Positions 36,372-45,018 of a stretch of DNA of 64,000 nt are shown one piece after another. The notes below the pieces were generated by a model. It saw nothing but the letters and a program-made list of their open reading frames with translations. It was not told where the DNA came from and did not search any database. Both the position numbers and the translations under genes were made by a program. This DNA is from CALOAD01 sp942491415 (GTDB lineage Bacteria > Cyanobacteriota > Vampirovibrionia > Gastranaerophilales > CALOAD01): NCBI GenBank assembly GCA_942491415.1, contig CALOAD010000009.1, positions 62,001 to 126,000 of the forward strand. Direction: 5' to 3'. How positions within the stretch are numbered: the first letter of the stretch is position 1; every line of letters begins with the position of its first letter.

Positions 36372-36416
36372 TTGTAATTGTTTTTAACCTGTGCTACTAT
36401 TTCAACAATGGTTGAA
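36372..36416 (+). promoter_or_regulatory. sigma-70 promoter with operator-like palindrome for rpsU
   Basis: The -35 element TTGTAA (36372-36377), a 17-base spacer and the -10 element TACTAT (36395-36400) are well placed. Immediately after lies TTCAAC-aatg-GTTGAA (36401-36416), an inverted repeat covering the likely start site. Confidence 0.6.
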
Positions 36417-36471
36417 TAATAGTTTTTAACCTATTGCAATAGAAGACTCCACCGAAGGGGGGTTGAGACAC

Positions 36472-36645
36472 TTGTCAGAAGTTCAAGTTGGTGAAAACGA
36501 AAGCATTGAAAGTGCTTTAAGACGTTTTAAGAAAAAAATACAAAAGGCTGGAATTCTTTCTGAAATCAAACGCCGCGAACGTTATGAAAAACCAAGCGTT
36601 AAAAGAAAACGTAAGTCTGAAGCTGCTCGTAAAAGACGTTCTTAG
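36472..36645 (+). CDS. rpsU: 30S ribosomal protein S21
   Basis: 57 residues: SEVQVGENESIESALRRFKK at the N-terminus and a very basic C-terminal end, KRKRKSEAARKRRS. S21 helps the ribosome recognise the anti-Shine-Dalgarno region. The start is TTG 36472, with AGGGGGG nine bases upstream. A TTG at 36463 is also in frame but abuts the ribosome site. It is a single gene with its own promoter and terminator. Confidence 0.93.
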   Translation: MSEVQVGENESIESALRRFKKKIQKAGILSEIKRRERYEKPSVKRKRKSEAARKRRS

Positions 36646-36663
36646 ACTTTTAGTTAAATATTT

Positions 36664-36693
36664 AAAAAGAGTAGACCAAGGTCTACTCTTTTT
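36664..36693 (+). terminator. terminator of rpsU
   Basis: AAAAAGAGTAGACC / GGTCTACTCTTTTT is a 14-bp stem with a two-base loop. The 36694-36904 region holds no gene I can see. Confidence 0.92.
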
Positions 36694-36904
36694 GTGTCTT
36701 ATATTATTAATATCCTCTTAAAAAATCTTCATTTAACAATAACTTAAAATTAATACACTTTCCCCCTTTAGATAAAGGTTTAGAGGTTTCAGTAACAATT
36801 AAAATGTAAAAATTATATTCAAATAAACCTGAAATCACTTGAAATCATGGTCAATGCTAATTAATATATATTCATTCTAAGGCACATTTTTAGGGAATAA
36901 AATA

Positions 36905-37801
36905 ATGAGCGTTGTAAGTGAGGCACATAAGCAACATCAAGAATTGTTTAATAATGCTGTGCAAAAAGCAACTTTTAATGCTGAAACAATCTCGAAGATA
37001 AAATGGCTGGAAGAAAAATTTGAAAAAATAATTGAAAAAGATAAAAAAAAGGAGCAACCTGTCTTAATGTGGGTAGCTCCTAATTTTATTGAGCAAATGG
37101 CTATAAAAATAGCCGATATCGACATTCAAAATATCGCTATAGGTGTAACGGGTGAATCTGCGGCAGGAAAATCTACATTTGTAAAATGTGTATCAGATGA
37201 AATCGAAAACTACCAAAGAACTGCCGGCAAAAACATATTCACTATGATTAGTGCTGATAATTATTTTAATGATATTTCAGATAAAATCAATGTATTAGGT
37301 AGTTTTGAAGCGGTTTTAGATAGCGGCTATGATACTGATGCACCTACCAGCTTTCAATTGCCACTAATGAAAAAGGACATCGAAATTCTTTTAAATGGCG
37401 AAGATGTCATGATTCCTGAATATACAATTAATGGAACGGGTGTTAGTATACCTTCAGCTATTCATAAAAAATCAGGAAATGTAATTATGGCAGAAGGTAT
37501 CGCAGTCTTATACCCCGGAATTAAAGACGTTTTTGATATAAGAGTTTATGTTGATATTGATGAAACTGAAAGAAAAGAGCGTTTTATCAAAAGAGCTATA
37601 AAATATAGATGTTTGGATCATGAAGGTGCGTTAAAACAGTGGAAAGCTGTTAATGAATCAGCGGAAAAATATCTTCGACCGACTAAAGAATTTGCTCAAA
37701 TAATAATCAACGGAAAATCGACAAGAGAAGATATTACAGAGTTTGCAAAACAGATTTTTGAGCTGGTTATAAGTTCAAAAAATGTAGCTGTTTTAGCTTA
37801 A
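36905..37801 (+). CDS. uridine kinase / phosphoribulokinase-like P-loop kinase
   Basis: 298 residues. The P-loop GVTGESAAGKSTFVK lies at about 79-92. ISADNYFND holds the substrate-side Asp typical of Udk-like kinases. A TDAPTSFQLPLMKKDI region follows, then IMAEGIAVLY and a basic lid segment, ERKERFIKRAIKYR. The ~75 extra N-terminal residues are helical. Uridine kinase is likely, but phosphoribulokinase-like relatives of unknown function share these motifs. The fluoride channel gene starts 29 bases after it. Confidence 0.8.
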   Translation: MSVVSEAHKQHQELFNNAVQKATFNAETISKIKWLEEKFEKIIEKDKKKEQPVLMWVAPNFIEQMAIKIADIDIQNIAIGVTGESAAGKSTFVKCVSDEIENYQRTAGKNIFTMISADNYFNDISDKINVLGSFEAVLDSGYDTDAPTSFQLPLMKKDIEILLNGEDVMIPEYTINGTGVSIPSAIHKKSGNVIMAEGIAVLYPGIKDVFDIRVYVDIDETERKERFIKRAIKYRCLDHEGALKQWKAVNESAEKYLRPTKEFAQIIINGKSTREDITEFAKQIFELVISSKNVAVLA

Positions 37802-37830
37802 TGTTGATTCAAAAAGAACAGGAGTAAAAA

Positions 37831-38205
37831 ATGCATCTTTTAATGGTGTTTCTAGGTGGTGGACTGGGATCCGTGCTTAGATATCTGATAAAAATATTAT
37901 GTGAAAAAAACTTTGGCGTTTTTTACCCTTGGGGAACTTTTTCTGTGAATATTTTGGGCAGTTTAATCCTAGGATTTGCTTTTACTGTTATTTTAAGCAA
38001 GGTAAACGCTTTAGATACTAACATGAAATTGTTTTTAACCGTTGGTTTTGCCGGTGGTTTTACTACATTCAGTACCTTTAGTCTTGAGTCGGTCACCCTC
38101 ATTAAAGAAGGGTTTTTAGGCACAAGTATTATTTATATGTTTTCAAGTTTAATTTTAGGACTATTAGCTGTTTTTGCCGGCATGTATTTGGCAAAATATG
38201 TTTAA
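37831..38205 (+). CDS. crcB: fluoride channel FluC/CrcB
   Basis: 124 residues, four membrane helices. Family signatures are GGGLGSVLRY, PWGTFSVNILGS and GGFTTFSTFS; the last holds the phenylalanines lining the pore and the central sodium site. It exports F- as a dual-topology dimer. No fluoride riboswitch was found in the preceding 30-base gap; it may depend on the upstream transcript. AGGAG precedes the ATG. Confidence 0.93.
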   Translation: MHLLMVFLGGGLGSVLRYLIKILCEKNFGVFYPWGTFSVNILGSLILGFAFTVILSKVNALDTNMKLFLTVGFAGGFTTFSTFSLESVTLIKEGFLGTSIIYMFSSLILGLLAVFAGMYLAKYV

Positions 38206-38332
38206 ATAACTTGAATTGTTGGATATTAATAAAAATAACCTTACTTATTAATTGACAGTAAGTTTAATTTAGTATTTCTATTATTAGTATAAATAATATT
38301 TTACTTTTGAAAATATAGGGAATTAAAAAATA

Positions 38333-39484
38333 ATGCTGACAAGACTTTACACGTTTGGAAAATATCTAGATCAACCCGCAATAGTAAAAAACCTCTCTAA
38401 AAACGCACCTAAAATACTCGTAGGCGGGGCTGTAGGATATGGAATTTATGATACATTTCAAGAAAAAAAACAAAATCGTCCTAAAACTTTTTTTAAAAAC
38501 CTTTGCATCTTAACAGGTACTGTGCTTGGAGCCATATGGGGTACAAGAGGCTTAAGAATAGGTAACAGACAAATCATAAAAGGAATAACACACGCACACG
38601 GTTGCCATCACGGACATAGCCATGCTGAACATATACTAAAAAAGCTAAAAGCCGTAATGCCGGAAACTTCAAAAACATTTAACGAATTAAAAGATACAAT
38701 AACCAAAATTAGTCATGAAAAATATGTAAAATTAAAAGATATTTTTAAACTAAATAACCATCTTGAAAAAAATTATAAAGGTGAAAAACTAATAAGTGAG
38801 CTTATTCATGATCCTCACGCCCATGGAACAAAAGATATTTTATCCGAAATGTCTACCCTTTCTTATTTGGGGCTGGTTCCTGTTTTAGGAGGAATGGCAG
38901 GAGGAGTCATTGGAGATAAAATAACAGGCGAAGATTGGAAAAAACATTTGCCTGACAAAATTAAAGAGGGTTCTTATCAATATCTTGCAAATATATTCTT
39001 ATGTAATGTAGGAGCAGGTGCCGCAATGATAGGATTAGATAAACTTGGTGTAAAGTCTAAAATGGCAAAACTTGCAGGAGCAATAGGCGGTGTTATGACC
39101 GTAGGTGTTATTTTTGGAAGCCAAATAGCAAACCTTTTCGGCAAAAAAGTTATTAATCCTATGTTAGAAAACAAAAAAATACAAACAAATAAATCACAAA
39201 GCGATGATTTTGTAACTTCCATAAAAAAATTAAATAATGAAAGACACCCCGAGCTTCTGGATGTAAGTTTACACCTCGATGATATGGCAGCCGTAGGCTT
39301 TTTATCAGGTTTAAAATGGATAGGACCTGTATTACCTTTGTTTTATTCAGTGTCTGCTTATAGAGCAGGTATTGGCTATAGAAACGGTGAAGGCGATGAG
39401 CCTAAATCAAACCAAATACCAAAATTTTATAAAATCAACGAATCTTTCAAATTCACTTTTGAAAAATTCCTTAAAACCAAATAA
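38333..39484 (+). CDS. membrane protein with a His/Cys-rich loop, unknown family
   Basis: 383 residues with about five hydrophobic glycine-rich segments (PKILVGGAVGYGIYDTFQEK, LVPVLGGMAGGVIGDKITGE). A cluster at residues 87-100 reads HAHGCHHGHSHAEH, with seven His and one Cys, and HDPHAHG follows near 164. This could bind Zn, Ni or Cu. It resembles the glycine-rich style of the protein at 25624. No family can be named. It lies downstream of the fluoride channel with a 127-base gap. Confidence 0.62.
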   Translation: MLTRLYTFGKYLDQPAIVKNLSKNAPKILVGGAVGYGIYDTFQEKKQNRPKTFFKNLCILTGTVLGAIWGTRGLRIGNRQIIKGITHAHGCHHGHSHAEHILKKLKAVMPETSKTFNELKDTITKISHEKYVKLKDIFKLNNHLEKNYKGEKLISELIHDPHAHGTKDILSEMSTLSYLGLVPVLGGMAGGVIGDKITGEDWKKHLPDKIKEGSYQYLANIFLCNVGAGAAMIGLDKLGVKSKMAKLAGAIGGVMTVGVIFGSQIANLFGKKVINPMLENKKIQTNKSQSDDFVTSIKKLNNERHPELLDVSLHLDDMAAVGFLSGLKWIGPVLPLFYSVSAYRAGIGYRNGEGDEPKSNQIPKFYKINESFKFTFEKFLKTK

Positions 39485-39506
39485 GTTAGTGTTCATGAAA
39501 ATCCGA
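39484..39506 (-). repeat. truncated copy of the two-hairpin repeat, cut by an IS end
   Basis: AGTTAGTGTTCATGAAAATC followed by CGA matches one arm of the repeat (compare copy 2, TTTAGTTTTCAGAAAATCCGA) with about two changes and one insertion. The similarity stops at 39507, where the IS-derived inverted repeat begins, so the element probably inserted into a repeat copy. Confidence 0.55.
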
Positions 39507-39884
39507 TATAGTGGATCCCGATATTCGAACAGTTTCCTTAGGTGAATTATTGAAACTCTGCTATGTCTAAATTAATACAAAATTCTTATCTTCATAAACT
39601 TCATTTGGAGTTTTGTTTTTAAACGAACTGTGCGGTCTGTCATTATTGTAATCCCAGATATATTTGCCAATGCTAAACACAGTCTCTTTTATCGTATCGT
39701 ATGAATTTAGGTAAACTTCTTCATATTTTTAAAGAACGCCCTGATCTTTCAATCATAATATTGTCAAGAGCTCTGCCTTTGCCATCCATACTGATTTTTG
39801 CACCATGAACGCCCTGATCCGTATTAAATATTTCAGGAGCTCCATATTTCGACAATTTAGTTCTATTTCAGGGGGACCACTATA
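39507..39884 (-). mobile_element. internally deleted IS3-family element
   Basis: The ends are imperfect inverted repeats: TATAGTGGATCCCGATATTC on the left, and the reverse complement of GGGGGACCACTATA on the right. They enclose only the C-terminal part of an IS3 transposase. At 378 bases it is far below the usual ~1.2-1.5 kb, and orfA and the first part of orfB are missing. It cannot transpose by itself, but the kept ends could be mobilised by a full copy elsewhere. Confidence 0.8.
39567..39853 (-). pseudogene. remnant of IS3-family transposase OrfB (integrase core)
   Basis: On the minus strand the frame reads SKYGAPEIFNTDQGVHGAKI, SMDGKGRALDNIMIERSGRS and LKI-stop. It then resumes in a shifted frame with EEVYLNSYDTIKETVFSIGK, YIWDYNNDRPHSSFKNKTP and NEVYEDKNFVLI-stop. 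This corresponds to the IS3 end with the second Asp (NTDQG), the catalytic Glu (ERxxRSLK) and the NDRPH block. A stop/frameshift after LKI and the missing N-terminus make it non-functional. Confidence 0.85.
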
Positions 39885-39910
39885 CCCACCTTGTTAGATT
39901 TAATTTTTTT

Positions 39911-39939
39911 TTGACTTTAGAGGTAAAATCTCTTAATAT
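39911..39939 (+). promoter_or_regulatory. promoter of the lipoprotein gene
   Basis: The -35 element TTGACT (39911-39916), a 17-base spacer and the -10 element TAATAT (39934-39939) are followed by the gene at 39989. The spacer contains AGAG...CTCT. Confidence 0.6.
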
Positions 39940-39988
39940 AATATGTAAATTTAATATCAATATTTACTTTAAAGGAAGATGAGTTGAA

Positions 39989-40546
39989 ATGATTAAAAAA
40001 TATACATTATTGGTTTTTACCTTTTGTTTAGTATTATTATCGGCATGTTCCTATAATGATATTAAAATACCTCAAACTTTTGAACATCAAAACGTTACCT
40101 ATAAAAATTGTCATTTAAAACAAACCGATCTCGAATCTATCAATAAACCCTTAAAATCTTTAAAAGGTAAAGCTTTACTTAAAATGGGTTCAAGGTCTTA
40201 CCCTTGGATGGGGCTTGCTGTTAATAATTATGTTTTGTTTGATGCAACAACAAAACAGCTATTAGAAGATATTACAGCTTTAGAAAATCAAAATTTATAT
40301 TTAATCGGCTACAAAGGTCAAGGTGAGATTGTTTTTAGTCGAAAAATCAGATCTTTTCGAAATGGAATTAGCGAAGAAAAAAAGACTATAAAAATAGAAA
40401 AAGCCTTTTTTGTAACCGAAATAAAAGGATGGGTCAAAGCCTGCGGTAATCCTGTAGATACCGAAACTGGAATAGCATTCAAAGACGAAAAATGTTTTTG
40501 GGTAAATATAAAAGAATACATAAAAAAACAAAACGACTCTAATTAA
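39989..40546 (+). CDS. lipoprotein of unknown function
   Basis: 185 residues. The signal peptide ends in the lipobox LLSAC, with Cys20 as the lipid attachment site. The mature part is mixed alpha/beta (KGKALLKMGSRSYPWMGLAV, GWVKACGNPVDTETG). AAGGAAGATGAG lies upstream of the ATG. It is likely anchored to the inner or outer membrane. It converges on ilvD with a 42-base gap. Confidence 0.8.
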   Translation: MIKKYTLLVFTFCLVLLSACSYNDIKIPQTFEHQNVTYKNCHLKQTDLESINKPLKSLKGKALLKMGSRSYPWMGLAVNNYVLFDATTKQLLEDITALENQNLYLIGYKGQGEIVFSRKIRSFRNGISEEKKTIKIEKAFFVTEIKGWVKACGNPVDTETGIAFKDEKCFWVNIKEYIKKQNDSN

Positions 40547-40588
40547 TTTATAAAAGCCGCCTTGTTTTTATTTAACTATTTTTTCTTA

Positions 40589-42253
40589 TTAAAGTTCTGA
40601 AGTTACAGCCCCTTTACTGGCAGAGCTGGCTGTTTTGGCATATTTTGCAAGATAACCTTTGGTTACATTAGGAGTTAAAGGAGTAAACTCAGATTCTCTT
40701 TTGGCAAGTTCTTCATCAGAAATAACAAGGTTTAAAACCCTTTTTTCAATATCGATTTCAATAATATCACCTTCTTGAATCAATCTGACAAGACCTCCGT
40801 TGGCTGCCTCAGGAGCCATATGCCCTATGCAAAGACCTCTGGTTCCACCTGAAAATCTACCATCAGTGATAAGAGCAACTTCTTTTCCAAGCCCACGTCC
40901 AACAATCGCAGATGTCGGAGCTAGCATTTCCCTCATTCCGGGACCGCCTTTAGGTCCTTCATACCTGATTACAATCACATCTCCTGCTTTAATTTGATCA
41001 GAATTAATAGCTTTCATCGTTTCTTCTTCGCTATTAAAAACTCTTGCAGTACCTTTAAATTCAAAACATTCAGGATCAACTCCTGATATTTTCACAACAG
41101 CACCCTCAGGAGCCAAATTTCCTTTTAACACAGCAAGTCCGGGATTGCTTGTAATTGGATTGTCAAAAGGTTTTATTACCTCAGAATCACACCAAGCTTT
41201 TTTAGCTATTTCACTGGTTTTTAACCCCGAGATACCTTTTGTATCTTTAAACTCAGGTGTTTTTCCAAAAATGGTTTTAATTGCAGCGGGAATTCCTCCT
41301 GCATTCTCCAAGTCCGTCATAGTAAGAGAACTTGAAGGATCTAATTTTATTATTTGAGGAATTTTAAAACTTAATTCATCAAAATCTTCTAATGATATAT
41401 CAATGCCGGCTTCATTGGCAATAGCAAGCAAATGTAAGATTGAATTTGTTGATCCACCTAATGCAAGGTCAATTATAATAGCATTTCGAAGTGAATCTTT
41501 TGTTATTATTTGACTTGGTCTTATATCTTTTTTAACCAATTCATTTATCATAACGCCACTATCAAAAGCGATACGTTTTTTCTTGGCAGAAACAGCCGAT
41601 GCACTTGCACATCCGGGTAAACTCATACCCATTACCTCAGTGAGACAAGCCATTGTATTAGCAGTGTAAAGTCCCTGACAAGATCCAATTCCGGGACAAG
41701 ATTCTATAACCATATTATCCAATTGTTCTTCTGTAATTTTTCCTGTTCTGTATTGACCTACAGCTTCAAAAGTACCTCTAATCAAAGATAAAGATACACC
41801 TTCACATTTTCCTTCCAGCATCGGTCCTGCCGTAACAATAATGCAAGGAATATCAAGCCTTGAAGCCGCCATCAACATGCCGGGAGTGATTTTATCGCAA
41901 TTAGTAAGCAATACAAGACCATCCAACTGATGCGCAGAGGCTACAGTTTCTACACAATCTGCTATAAGGTCTCTTGAGGGAAGTGAAAAACCCATGCCGG
42001 AATGCCCCATTGCAATTCCGTCACAAACAGCAGGAACTCCAAAAATAAATGACTGCCCGCCTCCTGTATGTATGCCTTTTTCTATATGTCTTTCCAGATC
42101 TCTCATTCCGGCATGTCCGGGAACGAGGTCACTAAAACTACTGGCAATACCAATAAACGGTTTTTTCATTTGTTCTTTAGTTATTCCTGTCGAATAAAGC
42201 AAAGCTCTATGAGGAGCTCTATCTATTCCTTTTTTTGCTATATCGCTTTTCAA
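40589..42253 (-). CDS. ilvD: dihydroxy-acid dehydratase
   Basis: 554 residues, the normal length. It converts 2,3-dihydroxy-isovalerate or -3-methylvalerate to the 2-keto acids for valine, isoleucine and leucine synthesis. Fe-S cysteine motifs are TNCDKITPGM (about residue 119) and SCPGIGSCQGLYTANTM. The C-terminal signature GRFSGGTRG is present. The start codon appears to be TTG (42253), with GGAG seven bases upstream and no nearby ATG. Other ilv genes are not adjacent. Confidence 0.96.
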   Translation of the reverse strand: MKSDIAKKGIDRAPHRALLYSTGITKEQMKKPFIGIASSFSDLVPGHAGMRDLERHIEKGIHTGGGQSFIFGVPAVCDGIAMGHSGMGFSLPSRDLIADCVETVASAHQLDGLVLLTNCDKITPGMLMAASRLDIPCIIVTAGPMLEGKCEGVSLSLIRGTFEAVGQYRTGKITEEQLDNMVIESCPGIGSCQGLYTANTMACLTEVMGMSLPGCASASAVSAKKKRIAFDSGVMINELVKKDIRPSQIITKDSLRNAIIIDLALGGSTNSILHLLAIANEAGIDISLEDFDELSFKIPQIIKLDPSSSLTMTDLENAGGIPAAIKTIFGKTPEFKDTKGISGLKTSEIAKKAWCDSEVIKPFDNPITSNPGLAVLKGNLAPEGAVVKISGVDPECFEFKGTARVFNSEEETMKAINSDQIKAGDVIVIRYEGPKGGPGMREMLAPTSAIVGRGLGKEVALITDGRFSGGTRGLCIGHMAPEAANGGLVRLIQEGDIIEIDIEKRVLNLVISDEELAKRESEFTPLTPNVTKGYLAKYAKTASSASKGAVTSEL

Positions 42254-42316
42254 AGTAATTCTCCTTTTTTATTGCTTTTTATTTGATCAAAATTTTTATG
42301 AATTCTTTTTCGAGAA

Positions 42317-42343
42317 GAGGGCGAGGTTTTAACCTCGCCCTTA
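42317..42343. terminator. terminator-like stem between rpsA and ilvD
   Basis: An 11-bp GC-rich stem, AGGGCGAGGTT / AACCTCGCCCT, has a two-base loop. It lies just after the rpsA stop on the minus strand. The T-run is weak. Confidence 0.65.
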
Positions 42344-42358
42344 TTAATATAGAAATAC

Positions 42359-43453
42359 TTACGCTTCTTCTGAGCTTTGTTTTGCTCTTTCAAGATCTTT
42401 AATACTAAGACCTATTCTATGTTCTTGAGGAGTGAAGCGTTTTATAAGAACTTCAATTTCCTGCCCAACAGATAGCTCTTCAAAAGGATTTACCTGACGA
42501 TCTGCCATTTCAGCAGCAGGTAAAAGAGCCTCAACACCAGGGAATATATTGATAAACGCACCAAAAGAAGTAATTTTATTAACTACACCGTTAACGATAT
42601 CACCTTCTTGGAATTGGTCTTCAATTTTAACCCAAGGGTTTTCGCCCATTCTCTTAAGAGAAAGGCTTATTCTATTTAGTTCAGTATCAATTTTAAGCAC
42701 TTTAACTTCAATTTTTTCTCCGAGTTTAAGAATATCGGAAGGGTGCTTAATACGTTGCCAGCTAATTTCAGAGATTGGAAGAAGTCCATCTACGCCCATG
42801 ATGTCAATAAAGGCACCAAAGTCAGCAATTCTAACGACTTCACCTTCTACAACCTGATCAACATCAAGTTTTGCAATAACTTCAACAACAACTCTTTCTC
42901 TAGCTTCAGCAAGAGCTTGTCTTTGACTCAATATAAGTTTATTTTTCTTAGGATCACACTCTAAGATTTTTACATCGATTTGTTGACCGATTAGACCCTC
43001 AAAAGGTGTGCCTGTTCTTAATTGACTTGAAGGTACAAAACCTCTAAGTTCTTGTATTTCAACTACAACTCCACCTTTTACAAGTGAAATAATTTTTGCA
43101 GTAAGTGTTTCAGTATTAATTTTTGATTGTTCAAGAATCGTCCAATTTCTAGCTTGTGAAACTCTTTTTAAAGAAAGTGTAATTACACCATTTTCATCTT
43201 CTTCTCTTAGAATATAAAATTCTCTTTTTTCACCCACTTTAAGGAATTCTTCAGGATTTTCCACCGGAACATTAGCAAGTTCTCTAAACGGAACTACAGC
43301 CTCAGATTTACTTCCGATATCAATAAGAATTTCATTTTTATCAGATTTAATAACGGTTCCGTTCACCACTTTAGCTGCTTTAAAATTGTAGTCATAAGAC
43401 TCATTTAAAAGCCTCTCAAATTCACTTACCTCATTTAATATCGCTGTTGTCAT
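42359..43453 (-). CDS. rpsA: 30S ribosomal protein S1 (four S1 domains)
   Basis: About 364 residues with four S1 RNA-binding domains. Tell-tale segments are KVLKIDTELNRISLSLKRMG, GLLPISEISW and VVRIADFGAFIDIMGVDG. The family in E. coli has six domains; three- to four-domain forms are common in other phyla, including cyanobacteria. ATG 43453 has GGAGAAAGGAG upstream. Its first base is the last base of the ispH stop (TAATG), so the two are translationally coupled. Confidence 0.9.
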   Translation of the reverse strand: MTTAILNEVSEFERLLNESYDYNFKAAKVVNGTVIKSDKNEILIDIGSKSEAVVPFRELANVPVENPEEFLKVGEKREFYILREEDENGVITLSLKRVSQARNWTILEQSKINTETLTAKIISLVKGGVVVEIQELRGFVPSSQLRTGTPFEGLIGQQIDVKILECDPKKNKLILSQRQALAEARERVVVEVIAKLDVDQVVEGEVVRIADFGAFIDIMGVDGLLPISEISWQRIKHPSDILKLGEKIEVKVLKIDTELNRISLSLKRMGENPWVKIEDQFQEGDIVNGVVNKITSFGAFINIFPGVEALLPAAEMADRQVNPFEELSVGQEIEVLIKRFTPQEHRIGLSIKDLERAKQSSEEA

Positions 43454-44358
43454 TAGATATATTCTCCTTTCTCCAGACAATTCAAAACATCTACTATTAC
43501 ATCCTCAGGCGTAGAAGCCCCAGCTGTAACCCCGATATTCTGAGCGTTTTTTATATTATCTTTAAATAAACTTAAATCTTTTTTTGTTTCTACATGAATT
43601 GTTTTTATTTCATTACTTAAAATTTCTGCCAAATGAGTAGTATTTGCACTGGATTTACTGCCTACAACAACCATCAAATCAGATTTTCGGGCAAGATCTT
43701 TTGCCGCTTGTTGTCTTTGCGAAGTAGCTGCACAAATCGTGTTGTAAACTTTAACTTCTTTCGTAAACTCAATTATAGAAGCTAATATTTCTTTTAAATT
43801 CTCTATTTTTTGTGTTGTTTGAACTACAATTCCTATTTTTTTGTGCTTTTTAAGCTCTTTTGAAAGTTCCGCAACTTCACTTATATCACCGATAACAATA
43901 GCTTTTTTAAACGCTTCTTCCAATTCATCATCTGCATGACCTTTTATAGCAATAACTTCAGGATGATCTGCCTTGCCTACTATTACAACCTTACAGCCTT
44001 CTTTTGCCAGCAATTTAGCTTTATCTTGCACTTTTTTTACATCGGGACAAGTAGCATCAATTATTTCACAATTTTTTTTCTTTAAATCTCTTATCAAACA
44101 AGGAGTTACACCGTGCGTTCTTACAACGCAAAAACCTTGAACATCAGTCGGAATTTCTTCAGTTTTATAAACTGTTTTTATTCCAATACTTTCAAGATGC
44201 TCAATAACCTGATTGTTGTGTATCAACTGCCCTAGTATATATACAGGCTTATCAGGATTATCTTGTTTTATTTTTTCAATTAATTCAACCGCTCTTTTTA
44301 CGCCGTAACAAAATCCGGCAAATTTAGCGAGTTTAATATTCTTAGCTGTGAGGTTCAG
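43453..44358 (-). CDS. ispH: 4-hydroxy-3-methylbut-2-enyl diphosphate reductase, non-ATG start
   Basis: About 301 residues. It is the last enzyme of the MEP isoprenoid pathway and contains Fe-S cysteines: the first in KFAGFCYGVKRAVELI, then DATCP and AATSQRQ. The frame stays open to a TGA at 44365, with no ATG, GTG or TTG between that stop and the conserved FCYGVKRA. The best start is CTG at 44358, six bases after GGGGTGA; an ATT 27 bases further in is the alternative. rpsA follows with a one-base overlap. Clostridia fuse IspH to S1, so the pairing is not random. Confidence 0.88.
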   Translation of the reverse strand: MNLTAKNIKLAKFAGFCYGVKRAVELIEKIKQDNPDKPVYILGQLIHNNQVIEHLESIGIKTVYKTEEIPTDVQGFCVVRTHGVTPCLIRDLKKKNCEIIDATCPDVKKVQDKAKLLAKEGCKVVIVGKADHPEVIAIKGHADDELEEAFKKAIVIGDISEVAELSKELKKHKKIGIVVQTTQKIENLKEILASIIEFTKEVKVYNTICAATSQRQQAAKDLARKSDLMVVVGSKSSANTTHLAEILSNEIKTIHVETKKDLSLFKDNIKNAQNIGVTAGASTPEDVIVDVLNCLEKGEYI

Positions 44359-44759
44359 AAACTCTCACCCCTTATCTTTAGATTTACACTTTTTCAAGTG
44401 CATTACTGTGTTTATATCATGAGCAAAGATTAAACACAATATTAATTTGATAGTTTTGGGGCTTTGAAATAAAAACTTCAATAGCGGTAAATTTATTGCT
44501 GATTTAGTTCCGATAAAATATTTTATGTAATTTCATAGCTTTAAACTTTTGTGTTTTTAGGACGGTTTTTTATTTAAAATGAGCGAATTAGAACTCGAAA
44601 AACTATATTCAAGGAGAATTTTTCTACTCGATTAAATCTAAAAACAAAGCTACAAGCAAAATTTAAAAGCGTTAATAAATCAAACCTCAAAACCCAACTA
44701 TAAATAATTAAAAAAGAACAAAAAAATAATAATAAAAAGATGTTATCGGGTAGAAAAAT

Positions 44760-44950
44760 TTGACTATAATAAAGTTTTTTAGAAGTTCTTTGAGCGAATG
44801 TTATGGCTGTAAGTGGTTATCAGCTTTGCTTGTCAAAGTGATAACTACGGACTTTAAACCCAAGAAACTCTCTCCGAGGGGACACTTTTTGTATAAAAAG
44901 CTTCACAAAAATCTCGACAAGAAAATAAATTACGGTCTATTTTAAATTAA
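44760..44950 (+). ncRNA. possible structured RNA in a gene-free gap
   Basis: 44365-45018 holds no convincing gene. Within it, TATAAT (44764-44769) is followed by GTGGTTATCAGCTTTG...CAAAGTGATAACTAC, a stem-loop with a 9-bp outer part and a CTTTG/CAAAG inner part. An AGTTCTT / AAGAAACT pair encloses it. A 61-codon frame covers the same bases but lacks a ribosome site and looks non-protein-like. An RNA gene is only a guess. Confidence 0.25.
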
Positions 44951-45018
44951 TAAAATAAAGTTTTGTAGAAATTACATAAAGTATTTTAGTAGTCACTACT
45001 TACTCACTAATAAAACTT

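Noticed and set aside
37801..37830. Fluoride riboswitch before crcB
   Set aside because: The gap is only 29 bases and shows no conserved crcB-motif structure.
44760..44945. 61-codon open frame
   Set aside because: The composition is not protein-like, its ATG-like start has no ribosome site, and it overlaps a strong stem-loop.
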